NCBI RefSeq assembly: GCF_000485595.1
Contig: NW_014577585.1
Coordinates: 143,389 to 189,453 of the forward strand
DNA: 46,065 bases
Source: Priapulus caudatus
Taxonomy: Eukaryota; Priapulida; Priapulimorpha; Priapulimorphida; Priapulidae
Direction of reading: 5' to 3'
The position numbers and the translations under genes are program-made. How positions within the stretch are numbered: the first letter of the stretch is position 1; the number at the start of each line of letters is the position of its first letter. Under the pieces are notes generated by a model. It was given only the letters and a program-made list of their open reading frames with translations. It was not told the DNA's origin and searched no databases. Below, piece after piece: positions 33,311 through 42,286 of this stretch.

Positions 33311-33643
33311 TACGGATTCGCGTCTCTCGGCGGGGCGTGACGCCAGCGGTGCGGCACTCTCGACCCTGGCGATAGCCATGGCTGTTCGTCGACTTCCTTC
33401 CTGCGGCATTAGGGATTATGCTGTTCCTCGGTGCAAGGGGAAGTGTTCGCGCACAGTGCGTCATAGACGACCTCGGGTGTGCATATCGTACCTCGCCAGC
33501 AGAGGGCGTGACCCCTCCTCTGGGACGATCTCTGAGTTTCTGGCTGGAATACACGTCAGCCTCCACTTCCTCCCACGTGAGAGTTTCCTCGCCTTCTTCC
33601 TCTTGCCCGGCCACCGAATTTCCTCGCTGATGACGCCGACGCT

Positions 33644-33701
33644 GCATCCGTCGAACTAGGGGATGATTAGGTCATCCCCTAGATAAAAACTCGACGGATG
33701 C
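33644..33701. terminator. Bipartite hairpin just after the end of pol
   Basis: The outer arms GCATCCGTCGA and TCGACGGATGC (33644-33654 and 33691-33701) and inner arms CTAGGGGATGA and TCATCCCCTAG (33656-33666 and 33672-33682) are each perfect. They are separated by 1 bp on one side and ATAAAAAC on the other, with a 5-bp loop. It is retained, with noise, in copy A at about 21215-21285. A role in 3' end formation or RNA structure is possible; I use the terminator type for want of a better one. Confidence 0.5.
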
Positions 33702-33802
33702 GTCTTCCCGGCCGTCGCTGTCTTGGTCTCTCCCGTCTCCTTCTACTGCCGTCAGGCCTCAACTTTCTGAGGTAGGCGAATCGTACGTACGCACTACGTA
33801 GG

Positions 33803-34615
33803 TTACCGTAGCCGCTCACACCTACATCTCCGCGTGAAGCCGAGATATTTTGGTGGGCGCACTACACGCTGGGAGCGCGTTCTGCGTTCCGGCTCCATCA
33901 GGGCGATGCCCCGCCGGCGGTAGGAGGTTTCTAGTTCCCCCGCCGGGCGTCGCCGTCGTCTGGGATGCAGCTCTTTCCCTACTCCAGTTTCCTCTCCGCC
34001 GCCGGCAATCTCCCCCTCGTGGGGATCGCCGTCTTCGTCGCCGACGGCGCCCTCACCCTCGTGGTGGTTGCCGTTTTCTCTGTCGGCGGCGGCCCTACCT
34101 TCGTGGTGATTGCCGTTTTCTCCGTCGACGGCGATTCCACCCTCGTGGGGATCGCCGTCTTCTCTGCCGGCGGCGATCTCACCCTCGTGGTGATCGCCGT
34201 TTACGTTGCAGACGGCGCTCTCACCTCCGTGGTAATCGTCGTCTTCTCTGTCGCCGACGGCGATCTCACCCTCGTGGCGATCGCCGTCTTTGTCGCCGAC
34301 GGCGCTCTCACCTCCGTGGTGATCGCCATCTTCTCTGTCGGCGGCGATCTCACCCCCGTGGTGATCGCCGTCTTCTCTGTCGCTGACGGCGATTTCACCC
34401 TCGTGGTGATCTCCGTCTTCTCTATCGGCGGCGATCTCACCCTCGTGGTGATTGCCGTCTTCTCTACCGCCGACGGGGATCTCACCCTCGTGGTGATCGC
34501 CGTCTATGTCGCCGACGGCGCTCTCACCCCCGTGATGATCGCCGTCTTCTCCGTCAGCAGCGGCCTCACCCTTTTTGAGCGGCCATCTTGCCGGCGCATT
34601 CTCGCCCTCGTACAA
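33803..34615 (-). CDS. C-terminal tail of the pol polyprotein: 13-14 acidic/histidine repeats, then basic end
   Basis: The frame begins with YEGENAPARWPLKK, which looks like the end of an integrase C-terminal domain (…LKLYEGE in many gypsy elements). It then runs through 13 full repeats of 14-15 residues with consensus GEIAVxDREDGDHHEG (33990-34570) plus a partial one. After the repeats come an arginine-rich stretch (RRRRRPAG) and RRTRSQRVVRPPKYLGF, of the kind that ends many gypsy pol proteins, before a stop at 33803. Between this frame and the integrase frame a frameshift is present. Such an acidic, histidine-rich tail is not part of the usual gypsy integrase; metal binding or charge-mediated chromatin contact are possible but unproven. 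Confidence 0.7.
   Translation of the reverse strand: MYEGENAPARWPLKKGEAAADGEDGDHHGGESAVGDIDGDHHEGEIPVGGREDGNHHEGEIAADREDGDHHEGEIAVSDREDGDHHGGEIAADREDGDHHGGESAVGDKDGDRHEGEIAVGDREDDDYHGGESAVCNVNGDHHEGEIAAGREDGDPHEGGIAVDGENGNHHEGRAAADRENGNHHEGEGAVGDEDGDPHEGEIAGGGEETGVGKELHPRRRRRPAGELETSYRRRGIALMEPERRTRSQRVVRPPKYLGFTRRCRCERLR
33990..34570 (-). repeat. 42-45-bp coding tandem repeats
   Basis: The DNA repeats carry CTCACCCTCGTGGTGATCGC then CGTCTTCTCTGTCGCCGACG. Unit length stays a multiple of three (42 or 45 bp) and the reading frame is kept across all units, which argues for selection on the protein when the array expanded. Confidence 0.88.
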
Positions 34616-34659
34616 TTTTAACTCGTTCAGGGTGACAACCTTTGGCCGGGCGTGCCGCT

Positions 34660-34890
34660 CGCTCTGAATTCACCTAAGGTTTCCCCGGGCATTCACCACC
34701 AGGCACGGACCTTGCCACGGCCTAACGAGCTTCCCATCCGCGGGGGTAGAAATACCATACACACGTGTCCGGTTTGAAGTTGGCCGGCACCACCCGCCGG
34801 TCGTAGTTCCTTTTCTGCCTTTCAGCCGCTCGCCCGAGTTGAGCGTGTGTGTAGGCATGCACCTCTTCGGTGGCTCTCCTTACCCATTCA
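34660..34890 (-). pseudogene. Integrase C-terminal GPY/F-like module (frameshifted)
   Basis: Downstream of the integrase core, two overlapping minus-strand frames encode the pieces RQKRNYDRRV, CVWYFYPRG, and then KLVRPWQGPCLVV. Together these match the GPY/F module typical of Ty3/gypsy integrase tails, which helps bind DNA and multimerise. The pieces lie in different frames, so the polyprotein is interrupted here. Confidence 0.75.
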
Positions 34891-35745
34891 ACGTAGGCCA
34901 CCGGACAGTCGGGAGGGGAAGTTCCCGGAGGTATTCCTATCATCATGTCGATGGGAAGTCCTACCTCCCCGTCCAAATATCATCAGATTGGGGCTACACC
35001 CCGTGCTTTCCTGTACTGTTTCTCGATAGGCGGCCATCACATACAGAAGGTGATCGTCCCAGTCATCGCGATGTTCACCAACGACCTTCGACAGCAGCTC
35101 TTGCACCGTACGGTTAAATCGTTCCACTAGTCCGTCGGACTGAGGGTGGTAGGGGGTTGTCCGCGTCTTTTGGATCCCCAACAGTTTACAGGTCTCCCCG
35201 AAGAGGGCCGACTCGAAGTTGCGCCCCTGGTTGGAGTGGAGCTGCCGTGGTACGCCAAACCGCGTAAACCATTCTGTAGCGAGGCAATCCGCCGGGGTCA
35301 GTGCAGTCTGATCGCTAAGGGCGTACGCCTCCGTCCACTTGGTAAAGTAATCGCAGACTACCAGGATGTACTCATGCCCGAGCCCCGTGCGGGCTAATGG
35401 CCCCAGAAAGTCGACCGCGATTCTCTCCATGGGTGCGCCAACGGCTTGCTGCGTTAACCGAGTTCTCCTGCGACGGCCTTCCTTCTTTTGGGTGCAAGGG
35501 TTGCACTGCCGACACCACCTCTTTACGTCCCCTCTTAGCCCCAGCCAGGTGAAACGTTGCCGAATACGGGCTGACCTTTTCGTGACCCCCAGATGTCCAA
35601 ACATCTTGCCCCCGTGCAGCAAGTCCATTATTTCTCGCCGGAGCGTCGGCGGCGCCACTAGCTGTGCAACTGGTACGCTGGACCGGTTCTCTGGGATCCA
35701 TAAGCGGTATAACAGCCCTCGCCGTACTTCAGGGTGTTCCCACAT
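34888..35745 (-). CDS. Integrase core of the gypsy-type pol, second catalytic Asp replaced by Asn
   Basis: A 285-residue open stretch. The N-terminal zinc-binding HHCC region is seen as H44, H51 (GHLGVTKR), C78 and C81. The catalytic core is seen as D112 (VDFLGPL), N172 (LHSNQGRNFES) and E208 (SDGLVERFNR), spacing D-x59-N-x35-E. In active enzymes position 172 is the second aspartate of the DDE triad that binds metal for strand transfer. The codon (35230-35232) is AAC preceded by C, consistent with GAC changed by CpG to CpA. The enzyme should therefore be catalytically dead. The downstream frame shifts at about 34,890. The start given is only the first Met of the open stretch; the protein is part of a polyprotein. 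Confidence 0.9.
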   Translation of the reverse strand: MWEHPEVRRGLLYRLWIPENRSSVPVAQLVAPPTLRREIMDLLHGGKMFGHLGVTKRSARIRQRFTWLGLRGDVKRWCRQCNPCTQKKEGRRRRTRLTQQAVGAPMERIAVDFLGPLARTGLGHEYILVVCDYFTKWTEAYALSDQTALTPADCLATEWFTRFGVPRQLHSNQGRNFESALFGETCKLLGIQKTRTTPYHPQSDGLVERFNRTVQELLSKVVGEHRDDWDDHLLYVMAAYRETVQESTGCSPNLMIFGRGGRTSHRHDDRNTSGNFPSRLSGGLR

Positions 35746-35883
35746 GCCCCAGTAGCTCTTGCTGTCTCGCGATTCGCCCGCTATTTCTTGGTACGCGAGC
35801 CGTTCTTGGTTGCTCGTCTTCAGCTGAATAATCCGTCGTATAGACGCATCGCCTCGCTGCCATTCTCTTAATTTCTCTTCGCT

Positions 35884-36307
35884 CTACAGCTCCAACGGCA
35901 ATGCAAGCGGCCCGCCGGGATTGGCGGCCGTCACTCTCACCTGTCCGTGTAACCTTGCCGCTACTCTGTTCTGCGCCTCCTTTGTGGTGCAGTCTGGACA
36001 ATCCGCCCTCTTGCACTTCCTGCAGATGGGTGGCCGCAAAAGTCCATCTGCGTTAGCATGCTGCTTGCCAAGTCGATGTTCAATCGTCAGGTCAAAGGTA
36101 CCCAAGAAGATGATCAACCGGGCAATCATGGTTCACCTCTGGTTCTTTGAAGTTGAGCAGCCGCGTCAATGAGACATGGTCGGTGCGCACTCGGATGGGA
36201 CGGCCACATAGGTAGTGGCGAAATTGTCGTACAAACGATACTACTGCCAGGAGTTCGCGGTTCATAGTACAGTACCTACGCTGAGCCGGGCCAAAACCCT
36301 TGCTCGC
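35884..36307 (-). pseudogene. RNase H remainder and linker to integrase (stop and frameshift)
   Basis: After the TAA at 36305-36307 the same frame continues with ASKGFGPAQ, NRELLAVVSFVRQFRHYL and RTDHVSL, all typical of gypsy RNase H and including the later acidic residues. A frameshift near 36130 leads to IIFLGTFDLTIEHR and KQHANADGL, the normal end of the domain. The linker contains cysteines (CRKCKRADCPDC) that suggest a zinc-binding spacer before the integrase. Confidence 0.8.
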
Positions 36308-38011
36308 TTAGGCGATCACACGTTCCTCTCCCTCCTGCGTCTGTGATAACACTTCTCCCATAGTGGTGTCGCTGGCGTTGGTGTCTAGTACAAACTCACC
36401 CTCCCGTTGAGGGTAAGCGAGCACCGGCGCGGACGTGAGCCTATCCTCCAATTCTGTGAAGGCCTCTCCACACTTATCCGTCCAGCGAAACGGAAACCCC
36501 TTTCGTGTAAGGTCGGTCAAAGGTCGAGCCACGTTGGCGAAGCTGGGTATAAAGCGACGGTAATAGTTGGTGAATCCCAGGAAGCTTTGGACGTCCGTGA
36601 CGCCAGTGGGGGAAGCCCAGTCCCTCACAGCCTGCAGTTTCTCCAGGTCACAGCTCACCCCTTCTGCAGACACCACGTGACCGAGGAAGGACACGCTTGT
36701 CTGGAATAGTTCACACTTCGATAGCTTCAACTTCAGTCCTGCCCCGCGTAACCGTGCAAAGACATTTTGCAGGTGCTCAGCCACCTCCTCAAACGTTCGT
36801 CCAAAGACGATGACGTCATCGAGGTAGACCAGGCATTCAGCCCACTGCAGCCCCCGGAGGACGAGCTCCATGAGTCGTTCAAACGTCGCCGGAGCGTTGG
36901 CCAGGCCGAACGGCATGACCCGGAAATCGAAGAGGCCACGCCTTGTTCCTATTGCCGTCCTCTCCCTATCTTCGGGGTGCATTTTGACTTGCCAGTAGCC
37001 CGAGTCGAGGTCCAACGTAGAAAACCATTGACTACCACCGAGGGCATCTAGCGTGTCGCCGATCCTAGGTAGAGGATACGCATCCTTTTGCGTCGCGTCA
37101 TTCAAACGCCTGTAGTCCACGCAAAAGCTTGATGGGGTAGTGGCTTCCCGTGTCAATCGTGTGGCGCACACGGTCGTGCGTCCCAACGGTTCCCCAGTCA
37201 TGGCAAACAGGTCACTATTAGTGCTCAGATGCTCTGCCAATTTGTACCGTTGTCCACGGGTGAGGTGGTCATCCGCACGCTCCACCAGCTGCCGCAGAGG
37301 GTTAGGCAGAGGGGACCAGTTATCTCGTTTTGGTTCTGGAGCCAAAGGGGCCAAGCTAACGGGTGCCACCCGCGCCGCCACCTCTAGGTGAGCTAGTTCT
37401 TCACCCTGTGCTATGACCACCATCTCCTCAACGAGGTTAACTACCGATAAGGGGACTTCCCCTTCAACGGTATCCACCAGACTCCTCATCAAGATGCCTC
37501 GCAGCCCTTTTGCCCATGCGAACCTGGCCGTGGGTTCAGCGATCGCCAGTTGTCCTCTTTTCCACGGCCGTTTGCCAACAGAACCGTCCACCATGGCGCC
37601 GCACCCCGGGGGAATCATCACTCGTCGGACAGCAGTCACCCGCCGTGGCTCTAACCACTCTTCTCCATGTAGGACGTGCAGGATGCCACCGACTGTCAGG
37701 TGGCCGCGAGCTACGTCTACCTGGCAGTCATGGCTAGCGAGGAGGTCTATGCCCAGGATGCCGTACCTAGTACCCATCTCAGCTACGAGCATATCCTGCC
37801 CATGCTCTCGTTCCCCGAGCAAGAATTTGGCTTGAATCTCGCCGAGCGACTCCAGCGGTCTTCCCTGCACGTCGTACATGTCCATGCTAGCCGGTGTCAA
37901 TGAAGGTTTTCCCGTAGAAAACCCCTCATACACTCTCCGGTCCAACAGGGTGGCATCAGCGCCTGTGTTGATCATGAACTCGACGGGTCGGCTGTACATC
38001 GTCACGGTCAC
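36308..38011 (-). CDS. Gypsy-type pol: protease, reverse transcriptase and start of RNase H
   Basis: A 567-residue open stretch. The retropepsin-like protease is at residues 10-95: the active-site motif reads FMINTGAD, with Asn at 15 instead of Asp, and the second motif GILGIDLL is at 84-91. Reverse transcriptase follows with CVDYRRLN, STLDLDSGYW (D334), MPFGLANAP and YLDD (396-399), so its three catalytic aspartates are intact. The start of RNase H reads FVLDTNASD, with Asn at 545 where the first metal-binding Asp is expected. The frame ends in TAA after RVIA at a position where the family is normally open (often Tyr), and RNase H goes on in the same frame. Both Asn codons are AAC preceded by C. 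Homologous frames in copy A share these states. Confidence 0.93.
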   Translation of the reverse strand: MTVTMYSRPVEFMINTGADATLLDRRVYEGFSTGKPSLTPASMDMYDVQGRPLESLGEIQAKFLLGEREHGQDMLVAEMGTRYGILGIDLLASHDCQVDVARGHLTVGGILHVLHGEEWLEPRRVTAVRRVMIPPGCGAMVDGSVGKRPWKRGQLAIAEPTARFAWAKGLRGILMRSLVDTVEGEVPLSVVNLVEEMVVIAQGEELAHLEVAARVAPVSLAPLAPEPKRDNWSPLPNPLRQLVERADDHLTRGQRYKLAEHLSTNSDLFAMTGEPLGRTTVCATRLTREATTPSSFCVDYRRLNDATQKDAYPLPRIGDTLDALGGSQWFSTLDLDSGYWQVKMHPEDRERTAIGTRRGLFDFRVMPFGLANAPATFERLMELVLRGLQWAECLVYLDDVIVFGRTFEEVAEHLQNVFARLRGAGLKLKLSKCELFQTSVSFLGHVVSAEGVSCDLEKLQAVRDWASPTGVTDVQSFLGFTNYYRRFIPSFANVARPLTDLTRKGFPFRWTDKCGEAFTELEDRLTSAPVLAYPQREGEFVLDTNASDTTMGEVLSQTQEGEERVIA

Positions 38012-38039
38012 GTGCCACGATGGTCGAGGTTGTACTCGA

Positions 38040-38676
38040 CCAACACGGCTGGGTGGTTTCGATCTCCCACGCTGTGCTCTTCCCTGGGCCAGAAGTGTGT
38101 GTTCTCTTCCGGCCCCTACTCGTTTCCCGGCTGTGTGCTAGAGGTCGGGCGGTCGTTTATCGGGGTGCTCGTTTTGGCCGATGGGTTGGCCACCATGTGG
38201 CCTTGCCGTCCGCACCTGAAACAGAGGATCGGGTCTCGCCGACCTCCGTCTCGTCTTCCCCGGTTATCGCGACCTGCCGGTAGCCATGCGGCTTGGCGGT
38301 CTCCGTAGTGTGGCTCTTGCCATCCCATGGGATAGTCAAACCACCGCCCCCGGTCACAGTCAAGTCGGGTACGTTCGAAGACCTGATGACTGAAGACCAT
38401 GATCTGCGCCAGGTCGGCAACTCCTCTGGCGTCCATCAGCTGGTCGTCGGTCCAGGGTTTTCCCCGGCAACGGGCCTGGTGAGCTCGAGAGCGGTGCCCC
38501 CCCCTCTGCTGTCCAACTTGTCCCACGTGCGGCTTTTTACACGGCGTATCAGCCCCAACGATCGCCTCGTACTCCGTCGCGTGAGCGGCACCCTGCTCTA
38601 CCGTTTTATCATGCTGGCCAAGCACGTATACTCGCTGGCCGACACTTGGTAGGTTGTCGACAAACCTCCACAGCAC
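38040..38676 (-). pseudogene. gag C-terminal part with CCHC-type zinc knuckle (frameshifted)
   Basis: A 186-residue minus-strand frame includes VYVLGQHDK and, near its end, a nucleocapsid-like motif ILCFRCGRQGHMVANP. It has CxxC and GH but the final cysteine is displaced, probably by a small indel. This is the RNA-binding part of gag. It is separated from the capsid part (38773-39492) and from protease by frameshifts. Confidence 0.75.
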
Positions 38677-38772
38677 CCACTCGCTATGCTGGTCGGGCGT
38701 GGAGTTTGGGAGTGCGTGGCTGACGAGTTTCTTTAACTCCCTGGCATATTCAGGCCACGTCTGCTCCGGCCG

Positions 38773-39492
38773 TCATCGGCGTTTCTTCATGGCCGCCTTA
38801 TGTAGCAGCTCCTGCCTGGCTGGGTGAAATCGGCTATGCAGTTTAGCCCGGAGGGTGGACTCAGAGAGGTTCTCTGTACACTCATTGATGACTTCCACCG
38901 CTGGCCTTTCCAATGCCGCTGCGAGCTGCGCAGTGCAAGCAGCCTCGTTCCAGCCGTTATACTCAGCGGCTATATCGACTTTCTGTAAGAACGTTTCTAG
39001 GGTGGTACTCTCCCGCCCAGTAAACGGCCTCACTCTTATTCGATTGCGCTGTGATACGCCGCGAGCTGCCTCCGACTCTGTCACTCCTCTGGCTCTGCCG
39101 TCGTACCCTTCTATGTCAGCCTCGGCACGGCGAGGCGTCGGGATATTGCTTCGCCCACAACGGCCCGTCTTCAGTTGAGTCTCGGGCGTGCCGAACGTAA
39201 CCTGCCCTGCTGCCCTTGGCTTCACGCCTGGAGCTTGCGCTCTCGGCTCGGCGGGTGTGGGGGTTACGTCGTCAGCGTAGTCGTTGTATGGCTCCATCAT
39301 TGTCGGGCTGTCGTCGCTCACTGTCTCCGACCCTGTCACCGACCCGGGCGACTCAGGGTATGCTCCAGCCGCAGCGGTCTGCTCCATAGGGTGCCCTACG
39401 CCGTACCCGGCGGGGGTACCGCCTGAGATTGCTGTCGAATCCCACACCACAAAGGTTTCTCTTCTATCCGGTTTTCGGAGAATCACCTGCAT
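38773..39492 (-). CDS. gag, N-terminal and capsid-like part
   Basis: A 239-residue frame. The first ~140 residues are proline-, glycine- and polar-rich without motif. The last ~95 contain RVRPFTGRESTTLETFLQKV, then YNGWNEAACTAQLAAALE and TLRAKLHSRFHPA, matching the helical retrotransposon gag domain that assembles the particle. The Met at 39492 is the first after the candidate primer binding site (39546-39563) and fits as the gag start. The frame ends early; gag continues in another frame at 38676, so one or more indels interrupt it. Confidence 0.82.
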   Translation of the reverse strand: MQVILRKPDRRETFVVWDSTAISGGTPAGYGVGHPMEQTAAAGAYPESPGSVTGSETVSDDSPTMMEPYNDYADDVTPTPAEPRAQAPGVKPRAAGQVTFGTPETQLKTGRCGRSNIPTPRRAEADIEGYDGRARGVTESEAARGVSQRNRIRVRPFTGRESTTLETFLQKVDIAAEYNGWNEAACTAQLAAALERPAVEVINECTENLSESTLRAKLHSRFHPARQELLHKAAMKKRR

Positions 39493-39545
39493 CTCTCGTC
39501 TGCACTCCTTTCGTATTCTCGGCTCTCACGCTTCTCCGCAAAATC

Positions 39546-39563
39546 CTGGTCCCACGGCACCAG
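39546..39563 (-). promoter_or_regulatory. Candidate primer binding site
   Basis: On the minus strand TGGTGCCGTGGGACCAGG starts with TGG one base after ...GCTACA, the usual position of a primer binding site just behind a 5' LTR ending in CA. It lies 54 bases before the gag Met. A degenerate second copy (TGCTACAGTGGCGGCAGTGA) is at about 39611-39632. Which tRNA would pair is not established. Confidence 0.45.
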
Positions 39564-39564
39564 T

Positions 39565-40812
39565 GTAGCATTTCTTTGCTTCTTTGTCTGTCTGTCAGAT
39601 TATTGGCCGAAATCCTGGTCACTGCCGCCACTGTAGCAATTCTTCTCCTTCGCTTCTCTTCTTCGCCTTGTTGTTGAGAGTACGGGTGCGTATGTTCTCC
39701 TCACTGTTTTCGTGATCGTATAGTACCTTGTTGCGTTGCGTTTCTTACCTACCGGCGGTTTATCGTCGGCTCTTCGGCAGGTTTGCGGAGTGCGTGAGTG
39801 TGCGTGGATGTAGCTCGACAGATATACTACACAAGCCGGGAATACGTTTAGTGGCTTATAGAGAGCCGTTTATTCCGGAACAAAACATGTCCGCATTCGC
39901 GGTAGTGACATACAAAAAAAGTTACACGCCCTTAGTTTATATCCGCTCTAGCTCCCACTCCTTTCCCCCGAGTAAAATAGTTACGTTTATCCTAAATTCT
40001 GCATTCTATCTAACTACTCTCTCTTTGTGTGTCCCTAGCTGGCTACCCTAACTGTTGGCTAACCTTGGTGTCGGCTACAATGTCTAGTCTAGTGTGTGTA
40101 GTGCCCTGGTTAGTAGTGCCCCAATCGTGGCAAAGTCCTCTTTATATAGCCCCCCCAAATGCACATCCTATTAACCAATGATAACGCTTCACGCCAAAAG
40201 TTACATATTGCGCGTTGGTTACTGATTTTGCATCGCGGATTGAAGCGACATATCTCTCAGCCAATGACAAGGATTCGCGCCAAAATACATACACGCACGT
40301 GCAATAGCACAATCGCGAAGCTACTAAGTTACTAAACAATGCCCTTGCGTGTGTCCTTCATGCTGGGGTTCTAAATATCACGCGACAAAGTGATACATTG
40401 TTGCGCGCTTTGTTCTAAACCAGAGCACTGTCATTGCGTGACCTTGCAGGGCTGCCAGCTGATGCCGTGTGTAATGAATCCTAATGTGGCTAATGCACCA
40501 CGCCCCTCCGAGCCGGCTACCTTATCTTGCCGAGCCGCCTACTCTTGCCGCCGCCCTCGGCGAAAGCCCCACGTAACTCGCGTGCACCCGGCGCACACTA
40601 TTTACCCTCTGCGCGCACTGTTTACCCGTCGGCGCGCACTATTTACCCGTCGGCGTGCACTATTTACCCTCGGCGCGCACTATTTACCTTCGGTGCACAC
40701 TATTTACCTGTCGGCGCGCACTATTTACCCTCGGCACGCACTATTTACCCTCGGCGCGCACTATTTACCAGTCGGCGCGCACTTTAATCATAACAATCTG
40801 TCTTTCATGACA
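39565..40812 (-). promoter_or_regulatory. Leader / candidate 5' LTR of the unit
   Basis: Reading the minus strand this 1.25-kb segment begins TGTCATG and ends GCTACA, as an LTR would. It contains the 20-21-bp array at 40587-40795. No second copy exists at the other end of the unit, so it cannot be confirmed as an LTR. No protein-coding sequence is recognisable. Confidence 0.4.
40587..40795 (-). repeat. ~10 copies of a 20-21-bp repeat
   Basis: Units read GCGCACTATTTACCCTCGGC with small changes (CGTCGG, TTCGG). The copy A equivalent is 29150-29370. It lies at the very start of the unit on the minus strand, where repeated promoter elements occur in some retroelements. Confidence 0.92.
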
Positions 40813-42222
40813 CGGGTGGGCGCACAAATCAGGCTGCCGCTACACTATTATAATAAACAGTTAAATACAGCTCAGTCATTTAGATATAGCCCCCCTACAG
40901 GGTGTTACCCGAATCATAGATATCATTATACATAACACTGAGCTGTATGCAATACAGTAACATATTGCAACATCATAACAAATTGTATATAATAATATAA
41001 TATACAGGTCCGTGACATATAATTACAGCTCAGTGATACATATCTATATTATGCTAAAATTGCATAGTGGCGTCACCTGGCGGGTAACTTCGTTCGGTTT
41101 CCCACTAACGTTTTTTTTATTTATTCTGTTCGACACAGACGCGCACCACATTATATTAGAAATCTAATATACCGAACTGTTATGAAGAACTCCTGATGAT
41201 ATAGTGATATTATGTGAGCCTATATTGATTGTATTCACATGCTGTTTATTCATGTATTCCACATTCCACATGCATTGATTACACATCATGTATTTCCCGT
41301 ATACTGGTTCCTTCAGTGTCGAAACTCAGGATTCATTGCGTATTTTATGCATTTCAATTTTTAAGGAATAATTGACTGAGCAGTGCAAAGGAAAGAAAAA
41401 CCATGAAAACATTGAAATTTTAGCGCTTGTAACATTGTGATGATGTAATTATGATATAATATATATTCACAGATAATAACGAACGAATAACGTGCCGCGA
41501 ATTCGTCATTGATATTCGTTTTTGATTTCTTTTTGATTTCATTTATATTACGTTTGGTTTTCCGAAATGAAAAACATTCCTGTCACCAAGCTATATATAG
41601 GCGACCCGGATAGCTATTCACGGATTATAGAACCAGGACAGAAGAGAGGAAGAGTTAGAACGAATATGGTCTGAGCCCGGGAAAGGATTGCGGAAGGAAT
41701 GTGTGTTCCCTGAAAGGGGAAAGGAATGTGCTAGACGGATCCTAGTGGCGATTTGACTGCGTATATCCGTCGACAGCGGAAAAATCAGTATGAGGTCGTT
41801 CCTGTTTGAATTTGAAATCACTTCTTGAAACACATCAACATCGTGGATGTTTCACGTCGTGCACGTTACATCGTAGGGCGTAGCAAGACTTTATTACTGT
41901 GTATTTTGTCTGGTGGCGCGATTGTCTGGTGGCGCGATTTCGGAACATGCATTATTGCAACTTTGCAACTAAATACTGACCTAGACACACCGAGGCGATG
42001 CTGCAGCCTAATCATGTACCTACTACATTGTTTAGTAGTGGCCGACAATGCAAAGCTACGACCAGCTCGCCTTGCATTTCTTCCTGTGTAATAATAGACA
42101 GCATAATTATACTGATCTCTACTAAGACCGTGATTACAAGTTTTTACTAACAATGCTTGTTTAATTCTAAAGCGCCATGCACCAAATGCTATGGTCTCAA
42201 GTTCTATTTGTTCTTTCTCTCT

Positions 42223-42225
<3 letters not shown>
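40813..42225. other. No gene seen
   Basis: AT-rich sequence. ACAGCTCAGT and its inverse ACTGAGCTGT occur at 40868 and about 40937, with a further copy at about 41025. Open frames at 41618-42091 show no motif. Confidence 0.5.

Positions 42226-42286
<61 letters not shown>

Larger units (their letters stand above)
30434..40812 (-). mobile_element. Right copy (B) of a Ty3/gypsy-type retroelement unit with an extra downstream ORF
   Basis: On the minus strand the unit starts TGTCATGAAAG (40812) and ends GTTCGACA (30434), so its ends read TG...CA and TGTC/GACA. The order on the minus strand is leader, candidate primer binding site, gag, protease, reverse transcriptase, RNase H, integrase, repeat tail, hairpin, 145-bp repeats and extra ORF. 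That enzyme order is diagnostic of Ty3/gypsy. I compared the two ends and the leader with the distal end and found no long terminal repeat pair. Flanks outside the unit differ from those of copy A and show no obvious target duplication. Several frameshifts, one shared stop and three lost catalytic aspartates make it defective. Confidence 0.88.

Noticed and set aside
33850-34621. Plus-strand frames of 178 and 218 residues rich in Val-Ala-Phe or Arg repeats
   Set aside because: They are antisense shadows of the 42-45-bp coding repeats of the pol tail; the minus strand joins an integrase and ends in a known type of pol terminus.
40587-40795. CRISPR-like or telomere-like array
   Set aside because: Head-to-tail 20-21-bp units without spacers inside a retroelement leader; not a telomere repeat.
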